This document shows positions 1 to 5,594 of a stretch of 39,831 nucleotides of DNA, one piece after another (position 1 is the first letter of the stretch; each line of letters opens with the position of its first letter). Origin of the DNA: a virus; the IMG/VR virus record IMGVR_UViG_3300021478_000071, positions 1 to 39,831 of that record. The stretch is one strand, 5' to 3'. A program made the position numbers and the translations under genes. The notes beneath the pieces were generated by a model. It saw only the letters and a program-made list of their open reading frames with translations, was not told where the DNA came from and made no database searches.

Positions 1-149
1 CGTCGATCAACTCGTTGATGTCCTCGGAAATCGCAGCCTGAAAACAAATGCCTTTGAAAAACGCGCCAGGCAAGAAACAGGCATGACTGCCAGCACTTTT
101 TTTGCCCTGCTCAAGAAAGCTTCAAGCACCAATAAACTTACCAAAAGTT
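1..149. repeat. Left copy of the terminal direct repeat (circular-genome overlap)
   Basis: Bases 1-149 match bases 39683-39831 except for one position (C at 127, T at 39809). The reading frame of the RepA-like ATPase continues through both copies, so this is an assembly overlap of a circular or circularly permuted genome rather than a duplicated gene. The difference is synonymous (Ser AGC/AGT). Confidence 0.93.
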
Positions 150-220
150 CAACCAGCGAAGAATGGGAAATCATCTGCCAAAAATCAACCAACTCCGATC
201 ACTCCGATCACTCCGATTAA
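2..220 (+). CDS. C-terminal end of the RepA-like replicative ATPase (continues from 38835)
   Basis: This is the 3' end of the gene that starts at 38835 and leaves the window at the right edge. Joined across the circle the product is about 355 residues. The visible part encodes a basic helical C-terminal domain (VDQLVDVLGN, then ALLKKASSTNKLTKS) that may bind DNA, and ends in an unusual tail with the repeated tripeptide Asp-His-Ser. That tail is written by three direct copies of the heptamer CTCCGAT, so the gene end overlaps the putative iteron origin. The stop is TAA at 218-220. Frame agreement with the right-hand copy was checked codon by codon. Confidence 0.88.
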   Translation, partial: VDQLVDVLGNRSLKTNAFEKRARQETGMTASTFFALLKKASSTNKLTKSSTSEEWEIICQKSTNSDHSDHSD

Positions 221-330
221 CCCCTAAATCGGAGTACTCCGATGAACTCCGATTTGGGCCCCCCAAGACCCCAAATCGAAGAGTTTAATCGGAGTGGACC
301 CCTCCGGGGTATCGGAGTTCGGCTTCGGAG
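193..330. repeat. Iteron-like cluster of CTCCGAT heptamers, candidate replication origin
   Basis: The heptamer CTCCGAT occurs in direct orientation at 193, 202, 211, 237 and 247 and inverted (ATCGGAG) at 228, 288 and 311, with a degenerate TTCGGAG at 324. The first three copies are spaced exactly 9 bp apart. Copies 228 and 237 form a perfect 16-bp palindrome (228-243). A 9-bp stem (250-258 with 270-278) and a CCCC-TCC-GGGG hairpin (299-309) lie in the same stretch. The cluster sits directly behind the RepA-like helicase gene and ahead of the packaging genes. That is what one expects of an iteron origin bound by a replication initiator, although an operator array is possible. Confidence 0.7.
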
Positions 331-354
331 TAAAGAAAAAAAATCATGAATCTT

Positions 355-393
355 AAAAAAAAGCGCCTCAAGAGTTTCTTTCTCCTGAGGCGC
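355..393 (-). terminator. Leftward rho-independent terminator
   Basis: Read on the minus strand, an 8-bp perfect stem (GCGCCTCA with TGAGGCGC, loop of 15) is followed by eight T residues. It would stop leftward transcription just before it enters the iteron region. No gene on the minus strand is seen to its right, so it may limit antisense or origin transcripts. Confidence 0.6.
381..391 (+). repeat. Dispersed motif TCTCCTGAGGC, intergenic copy
   Basis: One of four exact plus-strand copies of this 11-mer (381, 942, 9385, 11917). Here it forms part of the right arm of the leftward terminator hairpin and is outside any gene. Confidence 0.6.
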
Positions 394-400
394 CCCAACT

Positions 401-429
401 TTGACAATGCAATTCGATCTACTGATGAA
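401..429 (+). promoter_or_regulatory. Weak promoter candidate ahead of the packaging genes
   Basis: A perfect -35 hexamer TTGACA (401-406) is followed at 17 bp by GATGAA, a poor -10. It lies 63 bases before the small terminase start and just after the leftward terminator. The position is sensible but the -10 match is weak. Confidence 0.28.
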
Positions 430-491
430 CTCGTTAACTTACCCAACTCTTTCCTACCACTCCTGAGCCTCTTTTGCTACCATCAAAAATC

Positions 492-974
492 ATGCCAGGC
501 GGCAGACCTACCGTCCTCACTCCTGAAGTAAAACGCAAAATAGCCGACTGTTTCCTCGTGGCCTTTACCGATGAGCAAACCGCTCATATCGTTGGCATTA
601 ACGAGAAAACTATCCGCCGTATGCGGGCTGGCGAGTATTGTCCAGAAGTAAAAAAAGCCGAGTACGAACGCGAGTTCAAGTACCGCATGAAAATCTGGAA
701 TGCGAAATACTTACCGGCCGGCATTTGCTGGATGTTGGAGCGTAAATATGCCACCCAGTTCGCCAAGCCAGAGGTCCAACTCCAGATCAACACCACAAAC
801 CAGACCGTCAACAACACCCTGATCATTACCGCCGAAGCAGCACATAGTAATGCCGAACGTGTTAAACCTCTCGACGCCAAGATTACTCAGTTGCTCAAAG
901 ACAAGCGACCAGGCCACAACGGCAATGGTGCAAAATCTTCTTCTCCTGAGGCAAAAAACGGTGCCGCCAAATGA
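492..974 (+). CDS. Terminase small subunit (DNA-recognition protein)
   Basis: The product is a 160-residue basic protein that should recognise phage DNA and hand it to the large terminase. It opens with MPGGRPTVLTPEV, typical of phage small terminases, followed by a helix-turn-helix (DEQTAHIVGINEKTIRRMRAG, about residues 28-48). It also has the diagnostic segment WMLERKYATQF, comparable to the W-LER--P--F stretch of this family. I prefer the ATG at 492 over an upstream TTG at 474 because the family usually begins with this MPGGRP sequence. The C-terminus is low-complexity and contains the in-frame dispersed motif (SSSPEAK). It overlaps the next gene by ATGA. No clear Shine-Dalgarno sequence precedes it. 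Confidence 0.75.
   Translation: MPGGRPTVLTPEVKRKIADCFLVAFTDEQTAHIVGINEKTIRRMRAGEYCPEVKKAEYEREFKYRMKIWNAKYLPAGICWMLERKYATQFAKPEVQLQINTTNQTVNNTLIITAEAAHSNAERVKPLDAKITQLLKDKRPGHNGNGAKSSSPEAKNGAAK
937..955 (+). repeat. Dispersed 19-base motif, copy in the small terminase
   Basis: The 19 bases here are identical to 9380-9398 in the scaffold gene (cttcttctcctgaggcaaa). Here they encode SSPEAK near the C-terminus of the small terminase. Confidence 0.65.
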
Positions 975-1207
975 GCAATTATTTCCAAGATTTTGAGCAG
1001 CAGATTCAGATCGACAAGATTCATGACCGGCAACTTTCGGAGAAAGACGTCGAGCGGCTGCAAAAGAGGGTGCTTGAATTTATTGACATCAACATCGCTA
1101 ACCGAAAGTTGATTACCGAACTGGCTGAGGTGCTGGATCGGCCCGCAGGCAAGACCTGGCAATATAAAGAGCATCTCGTCCAGCGCGCCCGGGAGGCGAC
1201 ACAATGA
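971..1207 (+). CDS. Small hypothetical protein sharing a C-terminal module with the next gene
   Basis: The gene encodes a 78-residue, largely helical charged protein of unknown function. It starts with an ATGA overlap on the small terminase stop, which implies translational coupling within the packaging operon. The C-terminal half contains KLITELAEVL and ends HLVQRAREATQ. Both are closely matched in the following gene (KLITEL and NLVQRARKATK), also at the DNA level, so the two appear to be related by duplication of this module. It has no cysteine cluster, unlike its neighbour. Its position between the terminase subunits suggests a packaging or early small-protein role, but this is only context. 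Confidence 0.7.
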   Translation: MSNYFQDFEQQIQIDKIHDRQLSEKDVERLQKRVLEFIDINIANRKLITELAEVLDRPAGKTWQYKEHLVQRAREATQ

Positions 1208-1512
1208 GTGGCATGGCCGATGTGTACGAACCTGGGGTCTGTCCGCTCTGCGGAGGCAAGGACGGCATCCATATCTGGGCAGGGACTGGGAGATGTCCTG
1301 CAGCACCAATGACCCAAGAAGCAGAGCTCAAGCGGCTCAAAGCTGAGAACGAGAGTTTGATTGAGCAGTTTAAGCGCATCCGCGAAACCTGTTACTCTAA
1401 AGACAAGTTGATCACCGAACTCTGCGATGCGCTGGAGGAGGAATATGGGAGCTGCCTTGGAGACGGGCATCCACAAAATCTGGTCCAACGGGCCCGGAAG
1501 GCGACTAAATGA
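1204..1512 (+). CDS. Small protein with N-terminal zinc-ribbon-like motif and coiled coil
   Basis: The product has 102 residues. The N-terminus holds a zinc-knuckle-like group (CPLCGGKDGIHIW, then GRCP; cysteines near residues 13, 16 and 31). Next is a short heptad-rich coiled coil (EAELKRLKAENESLIEQFKRI). The C-terminal module, KLITEL through NLVQRARKATK, matches the preceding gene. The start ATG overlaps the previous stop (ATGA), and the stop overlaps the next start in the same way. No function can be named. The zinc-binding head suggests nucleic-acid or protein binding. Confidence 0.7.
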   Translation: MSGMADVYEPGVCPLCGGKDGIHIWAGTGRCPAAPMTQEAELKRLKAENESLIEQFKRIRETCYSKDKLITELCDALEEEYGSCLGDGHPQNLVQRARKATK

Positions 1513-1730
1513 GCGCCTGTAAAATCCTCTACACGCCAATGACACGGGATCTCTGTCTTTTGCATCAAAAGAGATTGGAAGTCCCCGAATTTGCTAAATG
1601 GTGGGCAAGGTACGTTCACATGAGCTTGGGCATGAAGAGCGCCAAATCCGTGAAATTACAGTACTCGCGAGAGGAATTAGCCGAAGCATGTGATAGGGCT
1701 TTTGTTGCTCTTCCACCTGAATTACTTTGA
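1509..1730 (+). CDS. Small hypothetical protein before the large terminase
   Basis: The gene encodes a 73-residue protein coupled by an ATGA overlap to the gene before it and by a one-base TGATG overlap to the large terminase. It is rich in aromatic and basic residues (FAKWWARYVHMSLGMK) and ends in a predicted helix (SREELAEACDRAFVALPPELL). I recognise no family. The tight coupling on both sides supports it as a real gene of the packaging operon. Confidence 0.65.
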   Translation: MSACKILYTPMTRDLCLLHQKRLEVPEFAKWWARYVHMSLGMKSAKSVKLQYSREELAEACDRAFVALPPELL

Positions 1731-3181
1731 TGCCAGCCACCGCCACTAAGCGCACCCGAGTTCTAGACGATGTGCTCTCCTTCGCCCAGGTCGGTCTAGG
1801 CCTCGAGCTTTACGACTGGCAACTTGAGTGTGATATCGCGATAGATAAAGGTGCCCAGTACGATCGCATCAAGGTCGCCCTGGTCGCTCCGAACGGTTCA
1901 GGCAAAACCCAACGCATTGTGGCGGTCAGTGCGTTGCGCTGGCTCAACCGCTTCCCGCGCGGTCGCGTGATCATCACCAGTGCAGACGCTAAACAGCTCG
2001 ACGCCCAACTGATGCCGGCCATCACCGAGCACAAGCACAAGTTTCCAGGCTGGGAATTTATCCAGCGGATGGTTCGCCATCCGGCGGGCGGCTTTATTTT
2101 GGCGTTTACTACCGACGAAAGCTCACGCGCGGAAGGCCATCACGCGACCAAAGATAGCCCGCTCTTGATCATCGTCGATGAGGCGAAATCCGTTGAGCCC
2201 GAGATCTTCCAGGCGTTCGATCGCTGCAGCTACAACGTGCTCCTTTACATCAGTTCGCCCGGCATCAAGCTTGGCCGCTTCTATGAAGCGTTCACGACGC
2301 ACAGGGAGCAGTTTTTGCTGTGCGCCCAGGTCGGCCTGACCGATTGCCCGCATATCTCTAAAGCCAGGATTCAGGACGTCATCGATACCTACGGGCAGGA
2401 TTCTCAGTTTACCCGCAGCACGCTCTATGGCCAGTTCATGGACCAGGACATCGATTCGCCGATGGTCGTTGATTTCCAGGCCTTGCAGGAAGTTTTGTAC
2501 AATCCGCCTGGTGCTCTAATTAGCCGGCACGAGTACGCGGCTTTCTGCGATTTCGCCGCCGGTCGCGACGAAAACGTGCTCGCTATCCGGAGCGGCAACA
2601 AACTGCTGGAACTGATCAGCTGGCGTGAGAAGAATACCATGGGTGCCGTGGGTCGGTTCATCATGGAGTTTAGGCGTCACTCGCTTCGCGCGGAACAGAT
2701 CTGGGGCGATAACGGCGGCATGGGTCACGTGATGATTGACGCGCTACAGGACGCCGGCTGGGCCATTAACCGCTTTGATTTCGGCGCCGCGGCCAGTCGC
2801 TCAGACATCTTCATCTCCCGAGGCGCGGAGATCTGGGCCAACATTGGTAAGCGGATAGAGAAGCACGAGGTCGTCTTGATCAATGATCCGACGTTGGTCA
2901 GTCAATTGACTACGCGCCAGTACAGCTACGACGCCAAAGGTCGGATGCGGCTTGAGGACAAAGAATCGATGGCGGCGCGCGGGCTCAAATCGCCTGACCG
3001 TGCGGATGCGGTCTGCGGCGCGTTCGCGCACGGCCAACGGAGCTTTGCGGCGTTCGCACGGGAAAAGGATCCGTTCGAGCAGCTTGAGAAATATTACGAC
3101 GGGCTGCCGAAAGATGACATGGAATCCGACGACGGGGCAACCAAGATCCAGCGTGAGCTGGGCGGATTTGCTGGGTATTGA
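1730..3181 (+). CDS. terL: Terminase large subunit (packaging ATPase-nuclease)
   Basis: This 483-residue enzyme pumps DNA into the prohead and cuts it. The ATPase half shows Walker A APNGSGKT (residues 53-60), Walker B LLIIVDEAKS (about 145-154) and an ISSPG coupling motif. The C-terminal half has the RNase H-like nuclease pattern of the Terminase_6 C-terminal family: FCDFAAGRDEN (about 272), WGDNGGMGHVMIDAL in the middle and SPDRADAV near residue 423. Length is normal for the family. The ATG at 1730 shares its A with the previous stop codon; an in-frame TTG lies just upstream. It is the last gene of the packaging operon before the accessory island. Confidence 0.93.
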   Translation: MPATATKRTRVLDDVLSFAQVGLGLELYDWQLECDIAIDKGAQYDRIKVALVAPNGSGKTQRIVAVSALRWLNRFPRGRVIITSADAKQLDAQLMPAITEHKHKFPGWEFIQRMVRHPAGGFILAFTTDESSRAEGHHATKDSPLLIIVDEAKSVEPEIFQAFDRCSYNVLLYISSPGIKLGRFYEAFTTHREQFLLCAQVGLTDCPHISKARIQDVIDTYGQDSQFTRSTLYGQFMDQDIDSPMVVDFQALQEVLYNPPGALISRHEYAAFCDFAAGRDENVLAIRSGNKLLELISWREKNTMGAVGRFIMEFRRHSLRAEQIWGDNGGMGHVMIDALQDAGWAINRFDFGAAASRSDIFISRGAEIWANIGKRIEKHEVVLINDPTLVSQLTTRQYSYDAKGRMRLEDKESMAARGLKSPDRADAVCGAFAHGQRSFAAFAREKDPFEQLEKYYDGLPKDDMESDDGATKIQRELGGFAGY

Positions 3182-3398
3182 GAGAAATGATATCGTCCTT
3201 TTTAAGGGAGACTACCTCCTTTTATGTACTCGGGACGCGCACACTGATAATCCTTCCAGAGTCGTGAGACTACCGTGCAGGGAGAATTCGGCGAGAATAG
3301 CCTAAGGTAGGGGAAATAGCCTCGGTAACCTGAGCGACAGATCCGAGGCGTCTCTTTGCGGTCTATTGAAAATCGATGGCAGTCAATGCTATTGAATA
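3182..3398. other. Non-coding, possibly structured stretch before the HNH gene
   Basis: I see no credible gene here. The stretch contains a 6-bp stem CCTCGG/CCGAGG enclosing TAACCTGAGCGACAGAT. It also has the stretches GAATTCGGCGAGAAT and GGTAACCTGAGCGACAGAT, which loosely resemble the P and Q core strands of group I introns, although no matching R/S strands were found in order. Together with the HNH gene behind it, this could be an intron remnant or an inserted homing cassette. Confidence 0.35.
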
Positions 3399-3428
3399 TG
3401 TTCCACGCATGTTTCACATTGTGGAACA
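3399..3428. repeat. Inverted repeat TGTTCCAC-N14-GTGGAACA at the HNH start
   Basis: Perfect 8-bp arms with a 14-base spacer. The right arm ends immediately before the HNH start codon. A second inverted repeat at 5496-5531 has the same TGTTCC and GTGGAACA arms at exactly the same 22-base offset but a different spacer, which points to a functional site such as an operator or RNA hairpin. Confidence 0.6.
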
Positions 3429-3737
3429 ATGTCAGAAAGTAACCTGTGTAAATGCGGAAATCTTCGAGCATCGAATCACCGGTACTGTCGAGCATGCAAA
3501 GCCAAATACATGCGCGAATGGCGGAAGACGCACCCTTTAACACGCAAGCAACGTAGACGAATGAATTGTCGCGCCTACGCTCATGTCTATCGGAACAGAG
3601 GTCATCTCAAAAAACAACCATGTCGCGATTGTGGTTCACCAATTTCCGAAATGCACCACGAAGATTACAAGCAACCACTAGAGGTTGTATGGTTCTGCCG
3701 ACCATGCCATCTAATTGAACACGAGACAGCACATTGA
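3429..3737 (+). CDS. HNH homing-type endonuclease with N-terminal zinc finger
   Basis: This 102-residue product is a small phage HNH nuclease that nicks or cuts DNA. It begins with a zinc finger (C7, C9, C20, C23), followed by a basic linker. The HNH core has CRDCG (C65, C68), HHEDY (H76, H77, D79) and WFCRPCHLIEH (C90, C93, H94, H98), so metal-binding and catalytic residues look intact. The base composition is more AT-rich than the genes around it. It lies next to the large terminase, a common landing site for HNH genes. It is flanked by structured non-coding DNA on the left and by a truncated-looking ORF on the right, suggesting insertion. The start directly follows the inverted repeat. Confidence 0.82.
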   Translation: MSESNLCKCGNLRASNHRYCRACKAKYMREWRKTHPLTRKQRRRMNCRAYAHVYRNRGHLKKQPCRDCGSPISEMHHEDYKQPLEVVWFCRPCHLIEHETAH

Positions 3738-3855
3738 CTGCGCCAAGTGGCGTCTGTCCCAGGCGCGCTACTGTCTGGAGCATCAAGACAAGCGGCAGGC
3801 GTTCGGGTATTTGATCAAAGCCATCCGGCACATCACTCGCGCTTTGAGGGCCTGA
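3715..3855 (+). CDS. Short zinc-finger-like ORF, possible remnant or 3' exon
   Basis: An open frame from a TTG at 3715 encodes up to 46 residues and overlaps the end of the HNH gene. The convincing part is CAKWRLSQARYCLEH followed by a basic tail (KRQAFGYLIKAIRHITRALRA). It looks like the second half of a CxxC...C-x2-H zinc finger whose first cysteine pair is missing. It stops just before a rho-independent terminator. It may be the end of a gene interrupted by the HNH cassette, the 3' exon of an intron-split gene, or a small gene with a TTG start. Confidence 0.35.
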   Translation: MNTRQHIDCAKWRLSQARYCLEHQDKRQAFGYLIKAIRHITRALRA

Positions 3856-3861
3856 AACGGA

Positions 3862-3903
3862 AAGTCTCCGAGACATTGCACCCGCAAGCTCGGAGACCTT
3901 TTC
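3862..3903 (+). terminator. Rho-independent terminator after the HNH region
   Basis: A 9-bp perfect GC-rich stem GTCTCCGAG/CTCGGAGAC (3864-3872 and 3889-3897, loop of 16) is followed by CTTTTCC. It lies directly after the short zinc-finger ORF and would end the packaging-region transcript before the accessory genes. Confidence 0.72.
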
Positions 3904-3962
3904 CATGCCTCACAATAAGACAGTCTAGTGACGGCGCTGCTTAGAACCGAGTTTGATTTGGT

Positions 3963-3993
3963 TTCAATCCAAACAGCATCCAATAGGATTGAA
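3963..3993. repeat. Inverted repeat TTCAATCC-N15-GGATTGAA upstream of the secreted protein gene
   Basis: Perfect 8-bp arms separated by 15 bases, about 50 bases before the start of the beta-helix gene and after the terminator. The position suggests an operator or a hairpin in the leader. Confidence 0.45.
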
Positions 3994-4041
3994 CACGTTT
4001 TAGAGTGGACTTCCAGCTTTTGTTTGACTAGAGCGGAAAAG

Positions 4042-4815
4042 ATGAAAATCAAAACCATGTTTCTAGCGCTCGGACTTTTGGCCTTAGGCGCAAGTTCTCT
4101 CCATGCCGGCGCGGCCTTTAACTTCGCCGAAGCCACCAAAATCACCTCGGTACCCTATGTCATTAATGCCCCAGGCAATTATTACCTGGTCCGGGGATGC
4201 ACCTACTCTGGCGGCGGCACCGCTGGGGCAGTCGCCATCGTGATCAATGCCAGCGAGGTGGTGCTCGATCTCAACGGAGAAACCCTAAAAGCTGATGGAA
4301 TTGAGAAGGTGTCCAATGTCGGAATCGGTATCGCAGTCATTAACCAGGAAGATGTGACGATCCAGAACGGCGACATCGACAGCTTTGGCGCCTATGGCGT
4401 GCTCTTTGCCGGGAGCGACGGCCGAAGGGAGCACAACTTCAAAAACCAGTGCGAAAACGTGAGATTCAACGGCGACCAGGTCGGCGTGTTCACAGTTTCT
4501 GGTTCATTGGTTGATGTGGAAAACTGTTTCTTTGAGGGCGGCTCGATCGGGATTTACGATGTGGCCACTCTGGGCGGTGACCGGTTCCAGAAAGACAGCT
4601 TTCAAAGCCAGACCGGGGTCGAAGCGCTCAACGAAGGAATCGGGATCGTTTCCGTAGGCGGGATAGGCGTCCTGTCCGAGGATAACCTCTTTGCCGACGA
4701 AGCAACGGTCGGGATTTATTTTACCGATCGGGACGACCGTTTAAGGTTCAACACCTTTATCAACGACCCGGTCAAATTCATTGGCGGCACCTCGGCTGGT
4801 TTTGCTGATAATTAA
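4042..4815 (+). CDS. Secreted right-handed parallel beta-helix protein
   Basis: The gene encodes a 257-residue exported protein. The ATG at 4042 gives a classical signal peptide (MKIKTMFLALGLLALGASSLHAGAA, cleavage after the small-residue stretch). The upstream GTG at 3928 would bury it. The mature part has repeated short beta strands with glycine and asparagine turns (GNYYLV, VVLDLNGETL, VTIQNGDIDSFGAYGVLF, VENCFFEGGSIGIYD, STAGI-like turns), typical of pectate-lyase-type beta-helix folds. No catalytic residues can be assigned. The wording of the N-terminal repeat resembles secreted proteins of Verrucomicrobiota. It lies in an accessory island with its own terminator upstream, next to a lipoprotein, and may alter the host envelope during lysogeny. 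Confidence 0.78.
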   Translation: MKIKTMFLALGLLALGASSLHAGAAFNFAEATKITSVPYVINAPGNYYLVRGCTYSGGGTAGAVAIVINASEVVLDLNGETLKADGIEKVSNVGIGIAVINQEDVTIQNGDIDSFGAYGVLFAGSDGRREHNFKNQCENVRFNGDQVGVFTVSGSLVDVENCFFEGGSIGIYDVATLGGDRFQKDSFQSQTGVEALNEGIGIVSVGGIGVLSEDNLFADEATVGIYFTDRDDRLRFNTFINDPVKFIGGTSAGFADN

Positions 4816-4817
4816 GC

Positions 4818-5288
4818 ATGGCCAAGCCTGCTCTCCCCTCCCTTCTGGCGGCCGCACTCACGTTGTTGGCCGCCAGTTGCTCTAAAGCGCCCGAAGCCTT
4901 GGTCAACCTGTCGCCGGAAAAGGTCGAAGCACTCCAACGCCGACCGCCCGAAGCCTCGACCACGCCGTTTGCCGAGCGTTTCGAAACCTCTATTCAGACT
5001 CCGACCCCGAAGGCCAGCACTACGCCTCACGAGTTGTTCGCTAATCCCGCCGCCAACGATGCCGCAGCAGAGTATGCGACTGCGCTCAATGAGGCCCGCC
5101 AGTACAGCACAAAAGTTCCGCCGCCTACCGGCGCCCAGGCGATCGGGGATCCCGCCAGCGCCACCGGTTATCTCAATGGGATAGGAACAAAGATTCGAGC
5201 GCTCCACCAAGCGCAAAGCCAGGTTGAAGCTAATCTGGCTCCAGAGGAAAAAGCGCGGTGGGAAGCCTACCGTAAAAGCATCCAATAA
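4818..5288 (+). CDS. Phage-encoded lipoprotein
   Basis: The 156-residue product has a type II signal peptide: MAKPALP, a hydrophobic core and the lipobox LAASC, with Cys about residue 21. The mature part is Pro/Thr/Ala-rich, predicted disordered then helical (LHQAQSQVEANLAPEEKARWEAYRK). It starts two bases after the stop of the secreted beta-helix gene, so the two are surely co-expressed. A strong hairpin follows its stop codon. Phage lipoproteins of this size are often superinfection-exclusion or lysogenic-conversion proteins, but nothing in this sequence proves that. A structural role is less likely because of the lipobox. Confidence 0.78.
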   Translation: MAKPALPSLLAAALTLLAASCSKAPEALVNLSPEKVEALQRRPPEASTTPFAERFETSIQTPTPKASTTPHELFANPAANDAAAEYATALNEARQYSTKVPPPTGAQAIGDPASATGYLNGIGTKIRALHQAQSQVEANLAPEEKARWEAYRKSIQ

Positions 5289-5290
5289 AC

Positions 5291-5335
5291 GGAAAGCCGC
5301 CGGCACCGGCACACGCCGGGCGGCGGACGCTTTCC
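5291..5335 (+). other. Large GC-rich hairpin after the lipoprotein gene
   Basis: Arms GGAAAGC (5291-5297) and GCTTTCC (5329-5335) are complementary and enclose further GC-rich pairing (CGCCGGC with GCCGGGCG). It begins two bases after the lipoprotein stop. There is no T tract, so it may stabilise the 3' end or terminate with a factor rather than act alone. Confidence 0.5.
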
Positions 5336-5362
5336 ACTCATGGGATAATCTTAACCTTGTGT

Positions 5363-5396
5363 GTCGGTTGCCGCCGACCAAATTTCAAAAGGCAAC
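5363..5396 (+). other. Overlapping alternative hairpins in the 5289-5594 intergenic stretch
   Basis: GTCGG (5363-5367) can pair with CCGAC (5374-5378), or GTTGCC (5367-5372) can pair with GGCAAC (5391-5396). The two are mutually exclusive. This may be chance in GC-rich DNA or an attenuator-like element. The rest of 5289-5594 holds the inverted repeat at 5496 and a near-copy of the dispersed motif at 5544-5552, and no convincing plus-strand gene. Confidence 0.25.
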
Positions 5397-5424
5397 GGCA
5401 TCCAACAGCATTCAAAGCGATCGC

Positions 5425-5496
5425 CTAGAGTTTGGCAAGCAGCGGGATCAAAAACATCAAGGCATGGGCCCAAAGGATGATTTCGCTGGCAGACAT
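5425..5496 (-). CDS. Possible 23-residue hydrophobic peptide on the minus strand
   Basis: An ATG at 5496 opens a 23-codon frame: MSASEIILWAHAL then MFLIPLLAKL. It is a single hydrophobic helix with a lysine near the end, resembling small membrane peptides in general. Its start codon is preceded by GGAACAAA from the inverted repeat, as the HNH start is preceded by GGAACA. It runs against all surrounding genes. Short length means it could be chance. Confidence 0.2.
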   Translation of the reverse strand: MSASEIILWAHALMFLIPLLAKL

Positions 5497-5531
5497 TTTG
5501 TTCCGATTTGTTCTACTTTTGTGGAACAAAA
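5496..5531. repeat. Inverted repeat TTTTGTTCC / GGAACAAAA, partner of 3399-3428
   Basis: Perfect 9-bp arms (5496-5504 and 5523-5531). The TGTTCC and GTGGAACA segments lie at the same 22-base offset as in the copy before the HNH gene, while the spacer sequence differs. It lies 64 bases upstream of the gene at 5595. Confidence 0.6.
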
Positions 5532-5594
5532 GCTTAACATCTTTCTTCCTGAGGCGTAAAAACCGTTCAACCGTATCCAATCGCATTACTCTAT

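Noticed and set aside
346-531. Plus-strand frame of 61 codons before the small terminase
   Set aside because: It crosses the leftward terminator hairpin and the true terminase start, and its composition does not look like protein.
3928-4041. Extended GTG start for the beta-helix protein
   Set aside because: It would bury a clear signal peptide that begins at 4042; the upstream stretch holds an inverted repeat and looks regulatory.
5224-5559. Plus-strand frame of 111 codons overlapping the lipoprotein end
   Set aside because: Overlaps the lipoprotein in another frame and runs through hairpins; no domain or natural composition.
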